Positions 35,637-46,559 of a DNA stretch of 64,000 nucleotides are shown piece after piece. Each line of letters begins with the position of its first letter. Within the stretch, counting starts at the first letter, position 1. The translations under genes were made by a program, and so were the position numbers. The DNA comes from Sialis fuliginosa (taxonomy: Eukaryota; Arthropoda; Insecta; Megaloptera; Sialidae): assembly GCA_961205875.1 (NCBI GenBank), contig OY540809.1, positions 32,748,267 through 32,812,266 on the forward strand, read 5' to 3'. Below the pieces are notes generated by a model, which searched no databases, was not told where the DNA came from, and saw only the letters and a list, made by a program, of their open reading frames with translations.

Positions 35637-36350
35637 TCAAGTAAAGAAAAAAAGTTACCCGTAAATAAATCTCAAGAGCGCAAGAAGAAAGTAACTAAGA
35701 AACCGAAGATATTCATATCTGTTAGAATAATAGTTATAACACTTTATACTTTAATCCTTTATTAAACATTACATTGTTTTATCAAAATCATTTTTTAACA
35801 ACCTTTCTCCATAACATACTCTTATTATTATTATCTTGTCTTCTCTTAAGTTAGCCACACGTTAACATGACAATACTAAAATCACTTTCTCAACAATATC
35901 GAATATGATTCTGATGTCAGTTTAATTGGTGTAGCTTTGGAATCTGGAAATGAAGTGAAGATGGATTGTTCGAAGATTGAAATAAAGGTCGGAGATTATA
36001 TTTTAGCATCTTTCAAAGGCGGCAAAAAAGATATTAACTATCAATATGTGTGCACTGTTTTACAAATAAATGGATCTGAAATAGAAGTTATGGGTTTAAA
36101 AAGTGTCAAAAACAAATGCAACTTTAAGTTAATCAAAACAGATATATCCACTGTAGACCGTGCAAATATAATAGAAGTACTTCCAGTTCCAATTATTGTT
36201 CATGTATCTGCAGGTAGAGTGCAATATGTTTTTCCAAAACCAGTGAATGTTAATGAATGTTTCACTTTTACCCCATTATTTTTTAAAATTCATTTTCGGT
36301 TTAAATATTTATCTAATATTTTCAACTTTGTAGATGTACTTATGTGATGA
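35637..36350 (+). pseudogene. Pogo/Tigger-like transposase, C-terminal remnant
   Basis: Two coding-like pieces are visible. Around 35610-35720 a Lys-rich stretch reads SSKEKKLPVNKSQERKKKV. From about 35898 an open frame carries EYDSDVSLIG, KVGDYILASFKGGKKD, YVCTVLQINGSEIEVMGL, DISTVDRANIIEVLPVP and RVQYVFPKP. The order GDY-LV-F, STVD, then a VFP motif is the C-terminal module I associate with pogo/Tigger-like and Jerky-type transposases of insects. The frame runs through the right terminal repeat to 36347. No N-terminal HTH or DDE domain is present here, because the left part is missing or replaced by the hAT-like insertion. It is not a functional gene as it stands. Confidence 0.55.
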
Positions 36351-36609
36351 TCTTAAGAGTACACATTGTAAATTTTATATTATTAAGAAATTAAGAACGA
36401 ATTTTCTGTTTACAACAATATATTATTTGCAAGCATATTCTGAGTTTTTTTGTGATTCCCATAAACTTTTAATCACCTGGCAAAATATATATGTGGGATG
36501 ACAATGGGTTCAATGTTAAAATAATTTAAGACTGAAGCTCGAATTTAAATATCGCTCCGTATTTAGACTGTAAACAATGCTAAAATTGATACTTGCATGA
36601 ACATAAACA

Positions 36610-37569
36610 CAGGGCCGGATTAACAACGTAGCGGGAGTAGCAAATGCTACGGGCCCCGCGCCTCTGGGGGCCCCGCGACTTTGCGGAAAAATATTTCTTA
36701 TTGGACTTACCACTTACCGTTCAAATCTACAGTAATTAATAATTTAAATTTAGAGTTTCCGATCTCGATTCGATTTAATCGAAAAATCGATTTATCTAAA
36801 TTTGTTCAAATCAAATCTAGAAAATTTTGTTTGTAAAAGTGGTGTTTTATTATACACGCCTCAAAAAAATTAAAGGATAATTAAAAAATAAGCAAAACAA
36901 AAAATTCAAATTTTCAAACAGTTATATTTCCGCGAAAATTCATTTGATTTGCGTGTCCCAAAGCTCATTCAAAAGTTTGCGCTTTCTAATTTTTGAATAA
37001 AAATTTCAACAAATTTTATCATCCCTTCCCGTTCTTTGCCAAGGGTTAAGAATTCAAAAAAATATCCCTTAAATTTTTATTAACTTATCAATTGATATTT
37101 GTATCCCGAAAAAAATGGTGTAATATTTCTTCAAAACAGTGAGAGAGATACAGTGGCGTTTGGGATATATCTATCTCTTTCTTTTGACACGGCTCTGTTT
37201 TCGAGTTAGATGCGCGGTTCATGCTCTATGTCTATGGTATAATATTTACCTCTTTTTTGGTTATTTAAAGCTTCCAATGGGAAAAATGTCAAATAAATTG
37301 AGTGAATTGACTTTTATTATTATTGAAAGTCTATATATAGGTGATGACCATCTAATTTATTTAAAAAATAGATGCCACTGATATTTTTATGTCATTAAAA
37401 ATTCACAAGGGGTGACGCCCGCTTAATGTGCAAAAAATCCTATTGACTTTTTTCGGAGGGAGTGGGTGAAGATATCGATTGACTCCCCGAGTTTCACACC
37501 CCCCCCCCCCCCCAGCGACGCCACTACCAACATTTGCTACGGGCCCCGCGCTTGCTTAATCCGGCCCTG
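36610..37569. mobile_element. hAT-like non-autonomous element, CAGGGCCGGATTAA family
   Basis: The termini are CAGGGCCGGATTAACAACGT and the inverse of CAGGGCCGGATTAAGCAAGC, flanked by CATAAACA at 36602-36609 and 37570-37577. Subterminal TGCTACGGGCCCCGCGC is present at both ends. A poly-C run of about 18 bases is at 37498-37514. The interior is AT-rich and non-coding; frames at 36516-36713 and 37139-37381 are chance. Confidence 0.88.
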
Positions 37570-37828
37570 CATAAACACTAACATGAAGTAACAATACATT
37601 ACTAAATTCAAAATAGGCTTTTACTTGCCACAGAAGCATTATCACAGGCCCCCAACTGGAATTGTTGCGAGCCCCTTAAGAAATTTTATTTTATTTTTTA
37701 GGCCTTTCAATTCTAAATACAAATTGGTATTTTTTCAAATCTATATGAATAGTACAATTGTGTCAAATTTCATGAAAATCTGAGATGGTGAAGTTTATAC
37801 CTCCGTGTTGATTTGGCATGGAATGACT

Positions 37829-37924
37829 CTCACGAAGAATTTTAGGACATAGGTTTTTTGTTAAAATTTACATTCTCGATCTACTGTTAATTTTTTTTAC
37901 ACTAGTTGTAAATCAGCCTGTATA
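37829..37924. repeat. Fragment related to the CAGGGTG family end
   Basis: CTCACGAAGAATTTTAGGAC and a terminal AAATCAGCCTGTATA resemble the right end of the elements at 3626-4807 and 12679-13847, with clear divergence in between. Confidence 0.5.
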
Positions 37925-38179
37925 TTTGTTTACTATCAAAAAGATAAAGCATTTTATTTACATGCCCTTATGTTAAAATTTCCCCCTTCCACCCATGTAG
38001 AAGTCGACAAAATCAGTGGAGTTTTGTAGTAGCTCTGATTAAAGACCACGTGGCGCCCAAATTAAATTTTGTAACTTTTATTGTAAGTATAATTTCTATT
38101 TGATTTATCAATTTTTAACCCACTCCGTCTTCACTGAGTGAGGCAGCGGCACCCTATTTCTGTAGCGACCATTTTATCG

Positions 38180-38740
38180 TCACAAGGTAAAGATAAAATT
38201 GTGAAATTTACAAAATAGGTAGCAACCTCTATTTACAACGGTACTGTATGTTAAAAAACACAAACAAATTATAAGAGTAGGCATCCAATAGTAGAGTGGA
38301 AGATTGAATTCAAGTGTGATTTTATAAAAAATCAACGAAAGCTGTTACTTAAAGATTTTTGTGAAAATTTTGTGCACCAAAATTCACCCTTACGGATGTA
38401 ACTACCCTAAAAAATATAGACTTTTTTAAATATCGTATATAAAAATTTTATTTTACGAAAGGATGGATAAAAATTCCGATGAATTTTGATATGATGTTTT
38501 TAAAAAAGTGTATATTTTTTTAATTTAATCGTAGGGGTGAATTTTGGTGCACAAAATTTTCACAAAAATCTTTAAATAATCGTTTCCATTGATTTTTTAT
38601 AAAATCACACTTGAATTCAATCTTCCACTCTACTATTAAGGGCGGTTTAGTATTTAAGAGTTATAATTAATTTGTATTTTTTAACATACGGTACCCAGGG
38701 TTTACTACCCAATTTGTGAATTTCACAGTTTTATCTTTAT
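38180..38740. repeat. Palindrome of about 560 bp
   Basis: AGTAGAGTGGAAGATTGAAT and TTTTGTGCACCAAAATTCAC are mirrored by GTGAATTTTGGTGCACAAAA and ATTCAATCTTCCACTCTACT around a centre near 38465. Outer, weaker pairing links the AAGATAAAATTGTGAAATTT and GTATGTTAAAAAACACAAAC blocks to 38660-38735. It lies inside the split inverted-repeat element. Confidence 0.75.
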
Positions 38741-39557
38741 TTATCCTTCGAATTAATTGTAATATAATGAGGTTGGAGTAATTAACGTGGTTGAAAATAA
38801 CTGGATTTTATTGAAATTGTAAATTTATATTGACTGTGATTATTATTATTTCTAACAATTTATGAAGTTTTCATTAAATTTGTTTGAAATCTTACTACTT
38901 TTTTGTTGACTTTAACTTAGTGGGTGATACCAAAAGGTAAATAGGTTAAAATGATATTGAAATTAATAAGAGAGTAGGTTGCAAATAAGTTATACATATA
39001 GTGAATTTTAGTTTTATTTCGGAATAATTCGTTTTTAAACTTATTTTTCAATACTTGAAAATTACATTTTCCATTTTTCACCCCTCCAAGGGTTGTACAC
39101 CGCTATCTATGCACGCACAAAGTTGTTACTTTTTTGTCTTTGAAACACCACATTAATGATTTTTCTGTATTTTCAACTTAATATGACAATTTTTAACAAA
39201 ACTGTCTTACATTGAAAAAGTATCCCACTAATTGTGACAAGCAGTGTATATAAAAATTTCGTTTATTTTATTGCAATTTTATTTTAAAATTTTTCCTTGA
39301 AATTTTTTACAAGATTCTTTGCATAAAATATTGCACTTTTTGTCTCTTAAGAGTTTATTCAAAAATATATAGTTTTCAGATAAAATATTTATAAAACTTC
39401 GAAAATTTCGTTAATTATCATAAAAAATTCATATCACAAAAAAATATTTCTTAAAAAAGATATTTGATTTTTTAAGTAAAATAAGGTTCCTAGTTAAAAC
39501 ATATAGATTTTGATTAAAAAACGACCTTCAAATAACCTTGAAAGCGTTCACCAAACC
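38735..39557. repeat. Right arm of the split inverted-repeat element
   Basis: This is the inverse partner of 23461-24165: ATATAATGAGGTTGGAGTAA, CACAAAGTTGTTACTTTTTT, AAAGTATCCCACTAATTGTG and the end AAGCGTTCACCAAACCAGAC. Together the arms define an element now stretched to 16 kb by insertions. Confidence 0.72.
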
Positions 39558-41105
39558 AGACAAAAATAATACAAACCTATTTTCCCCATTTTTTTATTGA
39601 AAAAAAAATATATGTGTGCACTTATGTACACGAGGTAAATGTTATAAGGTAAAGACACCAGTCTTGGCAAGCAGCACAGTAATGGCAAATTTTTAATTAA
39701 ATGTCCTGAATTTGAAATATGTGATGATATTTGATTACTACCATTTCTGAATATTAATCTATATACATTTAACTGTCTTACAGATAATTATTGATGATAA
39801 TCGGCCAATAGGTGTCAAAATGGTGAACATTTAAACATCGCGGATCAGTCGAAATTCACGAAGTGTGTATTTTCTTGTGTAAATGATTTGTGCAGCGAGT
39901 TCGATTACTAACAATTAAGACAGATCCGTATTAAGGAAGAAATTTAAATGTTATTTTCAAAAAAACTATGTACTAAGGTAAATAAATGGAAGAAAGTTGT
40001 TACATTGAACGTATATTAAGCTGGAAATGCCCTTATAGCAGCCTGCAAAAAATAGTATTAAGAAGAAAAGGACCCCGCACAAAAGCAATGGAAAAACACT
40101 CTCGGTGGATTTTGACTAAACCCACGGAAATAGATACTTTATAATATAGTGATCAAAGTTGTCCATAGAACATGGGTACGCAAACTCGATCTTCATGGTC
40201 ATTTCAAAGTCATATTATCAAAAAACCATCAAAAAAATCTAAAAAAAATATATATTTAGAGGTTTTCAGGGTCGCTGAATCCGAATCCGAGGTCTACTTT
40301 TCTGTATCGAGTGAAGGGTCAAGGTCGATTCAAGGTCAAATAAACAAAAGGCCATTACAAAAATCTGAAAAAATGTGCAGGTAGGTATTCGGGATGACTA
40401 AATCCGAATCCTAGGTCTGTTTTTCTGTGTCAAACCACTAAACCACAAAATTATATGAATATTTAAGTCAGGCACGTATTAAGGAAAATTTACAATTAGT
40501 TTTTACTCACAAAAAATGTATAGAAATGAAAATGTTAACAAAAGAAAGATGATATTGATCTAAATAAACCAAATATATAATATTCAATTAAAATTAAAGT
40601 GTTGACATTCAACTCTTAACTGTGGGGTTTTATGCAATTATTAACTAAGATCCGAGATATTTACGATTTTTTATAGGTATTGAATTAAAATAAAAACTTT
40701 TTTTTCATCCCCTGTCACGTATGGAGGGTTGTAATTAGGTTCATTCGATCTGGCGAGAAAAATACTGCAGGGTAGAGGGTTCTAGAGGAAAAAACAACCC
40801 CCTATCTCGCATAGGAGCCGAGATATTTACGATTTGTTATAATTAATAAAAATAAAAATCTTCGATTCCCTGTCACGCATAGAAGGTTGTTATTATTTTA
40901 ATTCGATTCTGCGGGATAAATACTTTAGGGTAGGGGATTTTAGGGGAAAAAACAACCCCCTATCTCGCATAGGAGCCGAGATATTTACGATTTTGTATAA
41001 TTAAAAAAAAATAAAAAATTTAATATTCCAACCCTGTCACGCATTGAGGATTGTAATTAGTTTCATTTGATCCATGATATTTATGTTTTTGTATATACAT
41101 ATGTA

Positions 41106-42313
41106 TTAGAGTGGAGCGAACATTTTTTTGTTATATATTCGAATTTTTATAAAATTTGCAGAAGCGAATTTAAATTGCGGCGCCCCTACAAAAGTTAGTA
41201 TAGAAAATTTTGAAATTACTTTGAAAATTGAGGTTAAGGTCAAGGAAAAGGACAACGATGAAAGCTTGATCCAAAGACAAAAATCTGCTGATAGTAGCCT
41301 CTATTGAATGTTTCCCTAAGACCAGAATGCTTTGAACATTAAAAATAGGAGACTAATATTGACATAACTTTAATGATTGAGGTTAGGTTCAAGGAAAAGG
41401 GCAAAAATAAGTTTTGAGTTTTGTGATACAAAAACAATAACTTCTTGTTAATAAGAAAACATGCATTGTATGTTTTCCTAAAAGCATTTTGCTTTTGACA
41501 CTAAAAAATGGGCATTTGACTTTGAAATTACTCTGAAAATTGAGGTTAAGGTCAAGGAAAAGGTCAATATTGAGTGCTTGATCCAAAGACAACAACTCTA
41601 TACTGATAGTAGCCTCTGTTAAATGTTTCTCTAAGACCAGAGTGCTTTGAACATTGAAAATGGAAGACTGGCCTTGAAATAACCTTAACAATTGAGGTTA
41701 GGCTCCAGGAAAAGGGCAATAATAAGTGTTTGATACAAAAACAATAACTTCTTGTTAATAAGAAAACATGCATTGTATGTTTTCCTAAAAGCATTTTGCT
41801 TTTGACACTAAAAAATGGGCATTTGACTTTGAAATTACCCTGAAAATTGAGGTTAAGGTCAAGGAAAAGGTCAATATTGAGAGCTTGATCCAAAGACAAT
41901 TATTTTCTGCTGATATTAGCCCTTATTGCAAGTTTTTCGAGATGCAGAGTACTTTAAACAGTAAAAAGTGAGCAATTGACCTTAAGTTACCTAGGTTTTT
42001 GAGGTTATGTTCACGGAAACGGTATATTATGATAACTTGTTGTTGTACCAATCATGTTCAGTTAACTATTCATTTAATTCCATTCTTCTGATGTTCTGCC
42101 GAATCTTTTTTAATTTTTTAGATATCCACATTTTCATGTCATTTTTTGGTCGACTGGTTCGAACCTAAGATCATCTCGAATTTCATTGAAAATTTTTTTG
42201 TGTCTTCTTGACACCCTATACTAACTTTTGTAGGGGCGCCGTAATTTAAATTCGCTTCTGCAAATTTTATAAAAATTCGAATATATAACAAAAAAAATTT
42301 CGCTCCACTCTAA
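41106..42313. mobile_element. TA-flanked element with TTAGAGTGGAGCGAA ends
   Basis: The termini are TTAGAGTGGAGCGAACATTT and the inverse of TTAGAGTGGAGCGAAATTTT, flanked by TA (41104-41105, 42314-42315). Arms of about 110 bp include GCAGAAGCGAATTTAAATTG and GGCGCCCCTACAAAAGTTAG. The opposite palindrome arm near 45840-45870 has no insertion. The interior is a tandem array with AAGGTCAAGG motifs. Two overlapping minus-strand frames of 100 and 111 codons repeat the same peptide and come from the array. Confidence 0.85.
41231..41990. repeat. Tandem array of about 310-bp units
   Basis: AGGTTAAGGTCAAGGAAAAG begins at 41231, 41543 and 41850. Half-unit variants (GAGGTTAGGTTCAAGGAAAA, GAGGTTAGGCTCCAGGAAAA) lie at about 41380 and 41693, so the unit itself has a two-part structure of about 155 bp. 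Other shared blocks are AACTTCTTGTTAATAAGAAA and CCTAAAAGCATTTTGCTTTT. Confidence 0.8.
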
Positions 42314-42479
42314 TATGTATGTATATTAATAAAAATCAAAAAAAAAAAAAATTATATAACATCCCCTGTCTTAAAATATTATTATTTATGCAGTTAAAGT
42401 AAAAAAATTATACAACGCTGGCGAAGCGGGTGGGTCCAACACAACTAGTATTAATTTTTATTTTTTATATTTTTTAAGA

Positions 42480-42760
42480 TAAAAATCATTTGTAAATTTT
42501 TGTTAATAGAGGCCTGCCCAAATTGCACAATTCTATAATTTAGTTTAATTATATTTTCTTTAATTTTTTGTATATTTTTAATATAAAATAATATTTGTAA
42601 ATTTTCGTCAATACGGGTCTGCCCAAAATGATCAATATTATAGTTTGGTTGAATTATATTACCTAACATAAGAACTTTTTTATTTTATCTTTACATTTTT
42701 GTATGTGTTTAATATAAAATATTATTTATAAATTTTCATTAATACTTAATTTTTTTCAAT
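42480..42760. repeat. AT-rich tandem array of about 117-bp units
   Basis: Three diverged units each contain a GTAAATTTT(T/C)GT block, a TAATAG/AATACG motif followed by CCTGCCCAAAT or TCTGCCCAAAA, and a TATTTTTAATATAAAAT block. The mirror-image array is at about 45400-45700 in the other arm. Both arrays give similar 64-72 codon frames, explained by the repeat. Confidence 0.7.
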
Positions 42761-43309
42761 ATTATAATTTGTTGAAATATATAGTCAATGTAAACGTATA
42801 TTAAGCTGGAAATGCCCTTATAGCAGCCTGCAAAAAAATAGTTCGAGATTTTGTAGCTTTTTTGTACCAATTTTGTCCGCCTAAAATTAATTTTGTATCT
42901 TACCCCGTTTCCGAGAAAACCACAAACTGCTAACTTAAATATTAAGTTAGCAGTCCGCGCGATATCTCTGGTTCCAATTTATCTATAGCTGCATGTTTGA
43001 CATCAGAATTTGTGTTTTTGAAAGTACTTATTGAAAATTGGTCAAAAAATAGATTTGGTTTATTTCTAATCTCAAAACCAGCAAAAAATAAAAAAATTGT
43101 TCCACACGAAAAAAAAATTATTAAAAAAAAATTTTTATTGTGCTACAGATCAATGAGTACTTAATGCAATTTGTATGGTAGAAAACAATTTTCTTATCAA
43201 GTAACTCTGCGATTTAATAGGTATCATAGTGTAATTTCGACTAAACGCACATTAAAAACGTTTTTTAATTAATAAAAATTACCCGTAAAAATTATCCTAT
43301 GATTAGTAC

Positions 43310-43462
43310 AACTTCAGATATTTCATGAAATAATCTTCATACTTTAATATTACACCCTACAAAGTCTGAAAAGAAGTATGTTCTACCACTTCGATTCTTT
43401 TCAGACTTTGTAGGATGTAATATTAAAGTATGAAGATTATTTCATGAAATATCTGAAGTTGT
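43310..43462. repeat. Tight hairpin with about 67-bp arms
   Basis: The left arm from CAACTTCAGATATTTCATGA to GTCTGAAAAGAA is mirrored almost base for base by TTCTTTTCAGACTTTGTAGG to TCATGAAATATCTGAAGTTG, with a loop of about 19 bp. The single visible difference is near ACACCCTACA versus TGTAGGATGT. It lies in the left half of the 6.1-kb palindrome and has no equivalent at the mirror position near 44960-45000. Confidence 0.85.
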
Positions 43463-44273
43463 CGCTCAACTACAACCAAAACAACTTCTACATTATCCAA
43501 AAAAAAAAATCTTAAAAAAACTTTTTTTTTTTAAATTGAAAATATTTTTTTTCCCAAAAACTATCAACTTTTAGAGGCTAATAATTGGGCATGAGAATGC
43601 TCACATAAAGAGCAACATTCAAAATAAAAATTAGCCAAATCCGTCTTGAGGCCGATTTTACATTGCTATCCGGCTACAGCCTTTCCGAAATTTTAGACCT
43701 AATGCGTAATCCCCAGATATTTATTGACTGATTTAAAAAAAATCGTTTTCTTTATGTATGTATTAATGAGAAGGAACTATTACATTTCGATCCGTGAAAG
43801 TTTCCTTATTTTAACCCACCATACTACATAATATGCAAATCCACTATAGAAATAGAGGTCAGTAAACATATTTAATTTTACCCCCCGTCCACCCAAAGTA
43901 GGAATTTGAAAAAATATATGTGTTTGTGTATAGAAGGTGTATAATAAGGGGTATTTATGAAAACAATTTCGTAGGTGTACCAGGCCATTTAAGCAAAAAA
44001 AATTTTTTTTGAAAATTTTGGAATCGAAAATTTCTACGTATTTTTGATGGGAGATTTTTCAAAAAAATTGATATGATACTACTAAAGTATAGCTACAACA
44101 TATATCGCAGAGATCGACATTAATAAAGTCATTACAGCAAAAAAAATTTTTTTTCGAAATTACATTTTTCATATTTCCCGGAAAATTAGTGGGCGCAGGG
44201 GCCCAAAAGTTTGTAGAAGAGTACCTTTTAGTCATACCTTTTTATAAAAAAAATATCGACCCAACTTTCCCCA

Positions 44274-44870
44274 GTATTCTTACCGCGTCAATTTAAAAAA
44301 AAGCTTTTAGTTAATAAAAAATATCCGTATAAATTCTAATATGGTGCTATAGAGCCTTATTGATATCACTAAATACGATACATATTATTTTAGTGCAGGC
44401 AGCCAGGAAAGAAGAAATTAAAAATGAGTTTGAATTAAGAGAATCGACCAATAAATTAAATTTGTATTCTTACCGCGTCAATTTAAAAAAAAGCTTTTAG
44501 TTAATAAAAAATATCCGTATAAATTCTAATATGGTGCTATAGAGCCTTATTGATATCACTAAATACGATACATATAATTTTAGTGCAGGCAGCCATGTAA
44601 AACAAATTAAAACTAAGTTTGAATTAAGAGAATCGACCAATAAATTAAATTTGTATTCTTACCGCGTCAATTTAAAAAAAAGTTTTTAGTTAATAATAAA
44701 TATCCGTATAAATTCTAATATAATGCTATAGAGCCTTATTGATATCACTAAATACGATACATATAATTTTAGTATAGGCAGCCATGTAAAACAAATTAAA
44801 AATGAGTTTGAATTAAAATAATCGACCAATAAATTAAATTTGTATTCCTACCGCGTCAATTTAAATTTTG
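44274..44870. repeat. Tandem array of 189-190-bp units
   Basis: TACCGCGTCAATTTAAA occurs at 44281, 44471, 44660 and 44849. Units share GCTATAGAGCCTTATTGATA and GTGCAGGCAGCCAKG. Near-constant spacing and high identity suggest recent duplication. The array lies just right of the palindrome centre. Confidence 0.88.
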
Positions 44871-46559
44871 TTCATTCAAACCCATTTCTAATATGTTTTA
44901 CAAGGCTACCTGCACTAAAAGTGTAAGGGCTATCTTTTATAAGACACAATAAGGCTTTACTAATCATAGGATAATTTTTACGGGTAATTTTTATTAATTA
45001 GAAACGTTTTTAATGTGCGTTTAGTCGAAATTACACTATGATATGTTACCTATTAAATCGCGGAGTAACTTGATAAGAAAATTGTTTTCTACCATACAAA
45101 TTAAAAATAAACCGAATCTATTTTTGACCAATTTTCAATAAGTACTTTCAAAAACACAAATTCTGATGTCAAACACGCAGCTATAGATAAATTGGAACCA
45201 GAGATATCGCGCGGACTGCTAACTTAATATTTAAATTAGCAGTTTGGGGTTTTCTCGGAAACGGGGTAAGATACAAAATTAATTTTAGGCGGACAAAATT
45301 GGTACAAAAAAGCTACAAAATCTCGAACTATTTTTTTGCAGGCTGCTATAAGGGCATTTCTAGCTTAATATACGTTTACATTTACTATATATTTCAACAA
45401 ATTAAATATTGAAAAAAATTAAGTATTAATGAAAATTTATAAATAATATTTTATATTAAACACATACAAAAATGTAAAGATAAAATAAAAAAGTTCTATG
45501 TTAGGTAATATAATTCAACCAAACTATAATATTGATCATTTTGGGCAGACCCGTATTGACGAAAATTTACAAATAATATTTTATATTAAAAATATACAAA
45601 AAATTAAAGAAAATATAATAAAACTAAAATATAGAATTGTGCAATTTGGGCAGGCCTGTATTAACAAAAATTTACAAATGATTTTATCATAAAAAATATA
45701 AAAAAATAAAAATTAATACTAGTTGTGTTGGACCCACCCGCTTCGCCAGCGTTGTATATTTTTTTTACGTTAACAGCATAAATAATAATATTTTAAGACA
45801 GGGGATGATATATAATTTTTTATTTATTTTTTGCTTTTTATTAATATACATACATACATATATACAAAAACATAAATATCACGGATCAAATGAAACTAAT
45901 TACAATCCTCAATGCGTGAAAGGGTTGGAATATAAAATTTTTTAATTTTTTATTTTTTTTAATTATACAAAATCGTAAATATCTCGGCTCCTATGCGAGA
46001 TAGGGGGTTGTTTTTTCCCCTAAAATCCCCTACTCTGAAGTATTTTTCCCGCCGAATCGAGTTAAACTAATAACAACCTTCTATGCGTGACAAGGGATCG
46101 AAGATTATTTTTTTATTATTTTTATTAATTATAAAAAATCGTAAATATCTCAGCTCTTATGCGAGATAGGGAGTTGTTTTTTCCCCTAGAACCCTCTACC
46201 CCGCAGTATTTTTCTCGCCAGATCGAATGAACCTAATTACAACCCTCCATACGTGACAAGGGATGAAAAAAAAGTTTTTATTTTAATTCAATACCTATAA
46301 AAAATCGTAAATATTTCGGATCTTAGTTAATAATTGCATAAAACCCCTATCTACCCCACCGTTAAGAGTTGAATGTCAACACTTTAATTTTAATTGAATA
46401 TTATATATTTGGTTTATTTAGATCAATATCATCTTTCTTTTGTTAACATTTTCATTTTTATACATTTTTTGTGAGTAAAAATTAATTGTAAATTCTCCTT
46501 ATTACGTGCCTGACTTAAATATTCATATAATTTTGTGGTTTAGTAACATGAAATTACTT

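Larger units (their letters stand above)
28970..36275 (+). mobile_element. Pogo/Tigger-like transposon remnant, split by a hAT-like element
   Basis: The left end reads GTCGAGTGGGGGTAAATATG then AAACACG, and just inside GGGGTAAAAG continues after the hAT insertion as TGAAACAAGC. The right end has the inverse motif GTTTCACTTTTACCCC (36258-36273). The right-hand 1.1 kb repeats GGGAAAA(T/G)(A/G)TGAAACA several times and ends in a transposase C-terminal fragment. The 6.2-kb hAT-like element at 29011-35175 lies inside. The exact ends and target duplication are not resolved. Confidence 0.6.
40431..46545. repeat. 6.1-kb palindromic array with nested insertions
   Basis: The left arm starts CACTAAACCACAAAATTATA and the right arm ends TATAATTTTGTGGTTTAGT. 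Arms share TTGACATTCAACTCTTAACT, CCTATCTCGCATAGGAGCCG (repeated within each arm), TGTTGGACCCACCCGCTTCG and GTAAACGTATATTAAGC. The left arm alone contains the TA-flanked element 41106-42313. The centre region 43140-45110 contains a second inverted repeat, a tight hairpin and a 190-bp tandem array. Paired reading frames in the two arms are mirror copies, not genes. Confidence 0.82.

Noticed and set aside
41389..41899. Overlapping 100- and 111-codon minus-strand frames with repeated peptide
   Set aside because: Both are translations of the 310-bp tandem array, share the same repeated peptide and show no domain.
42451..45692. Two similar 64-72 codon frames, one on each strand (42451-42669 minus, 45498-45692 plus)
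   Set aside because: They lie in mirror arms of the 6.1-kb palindrome and are composed of in-frame tandem units of about 117 bp. The similarity reflects DNA duplication, not protein conservation.
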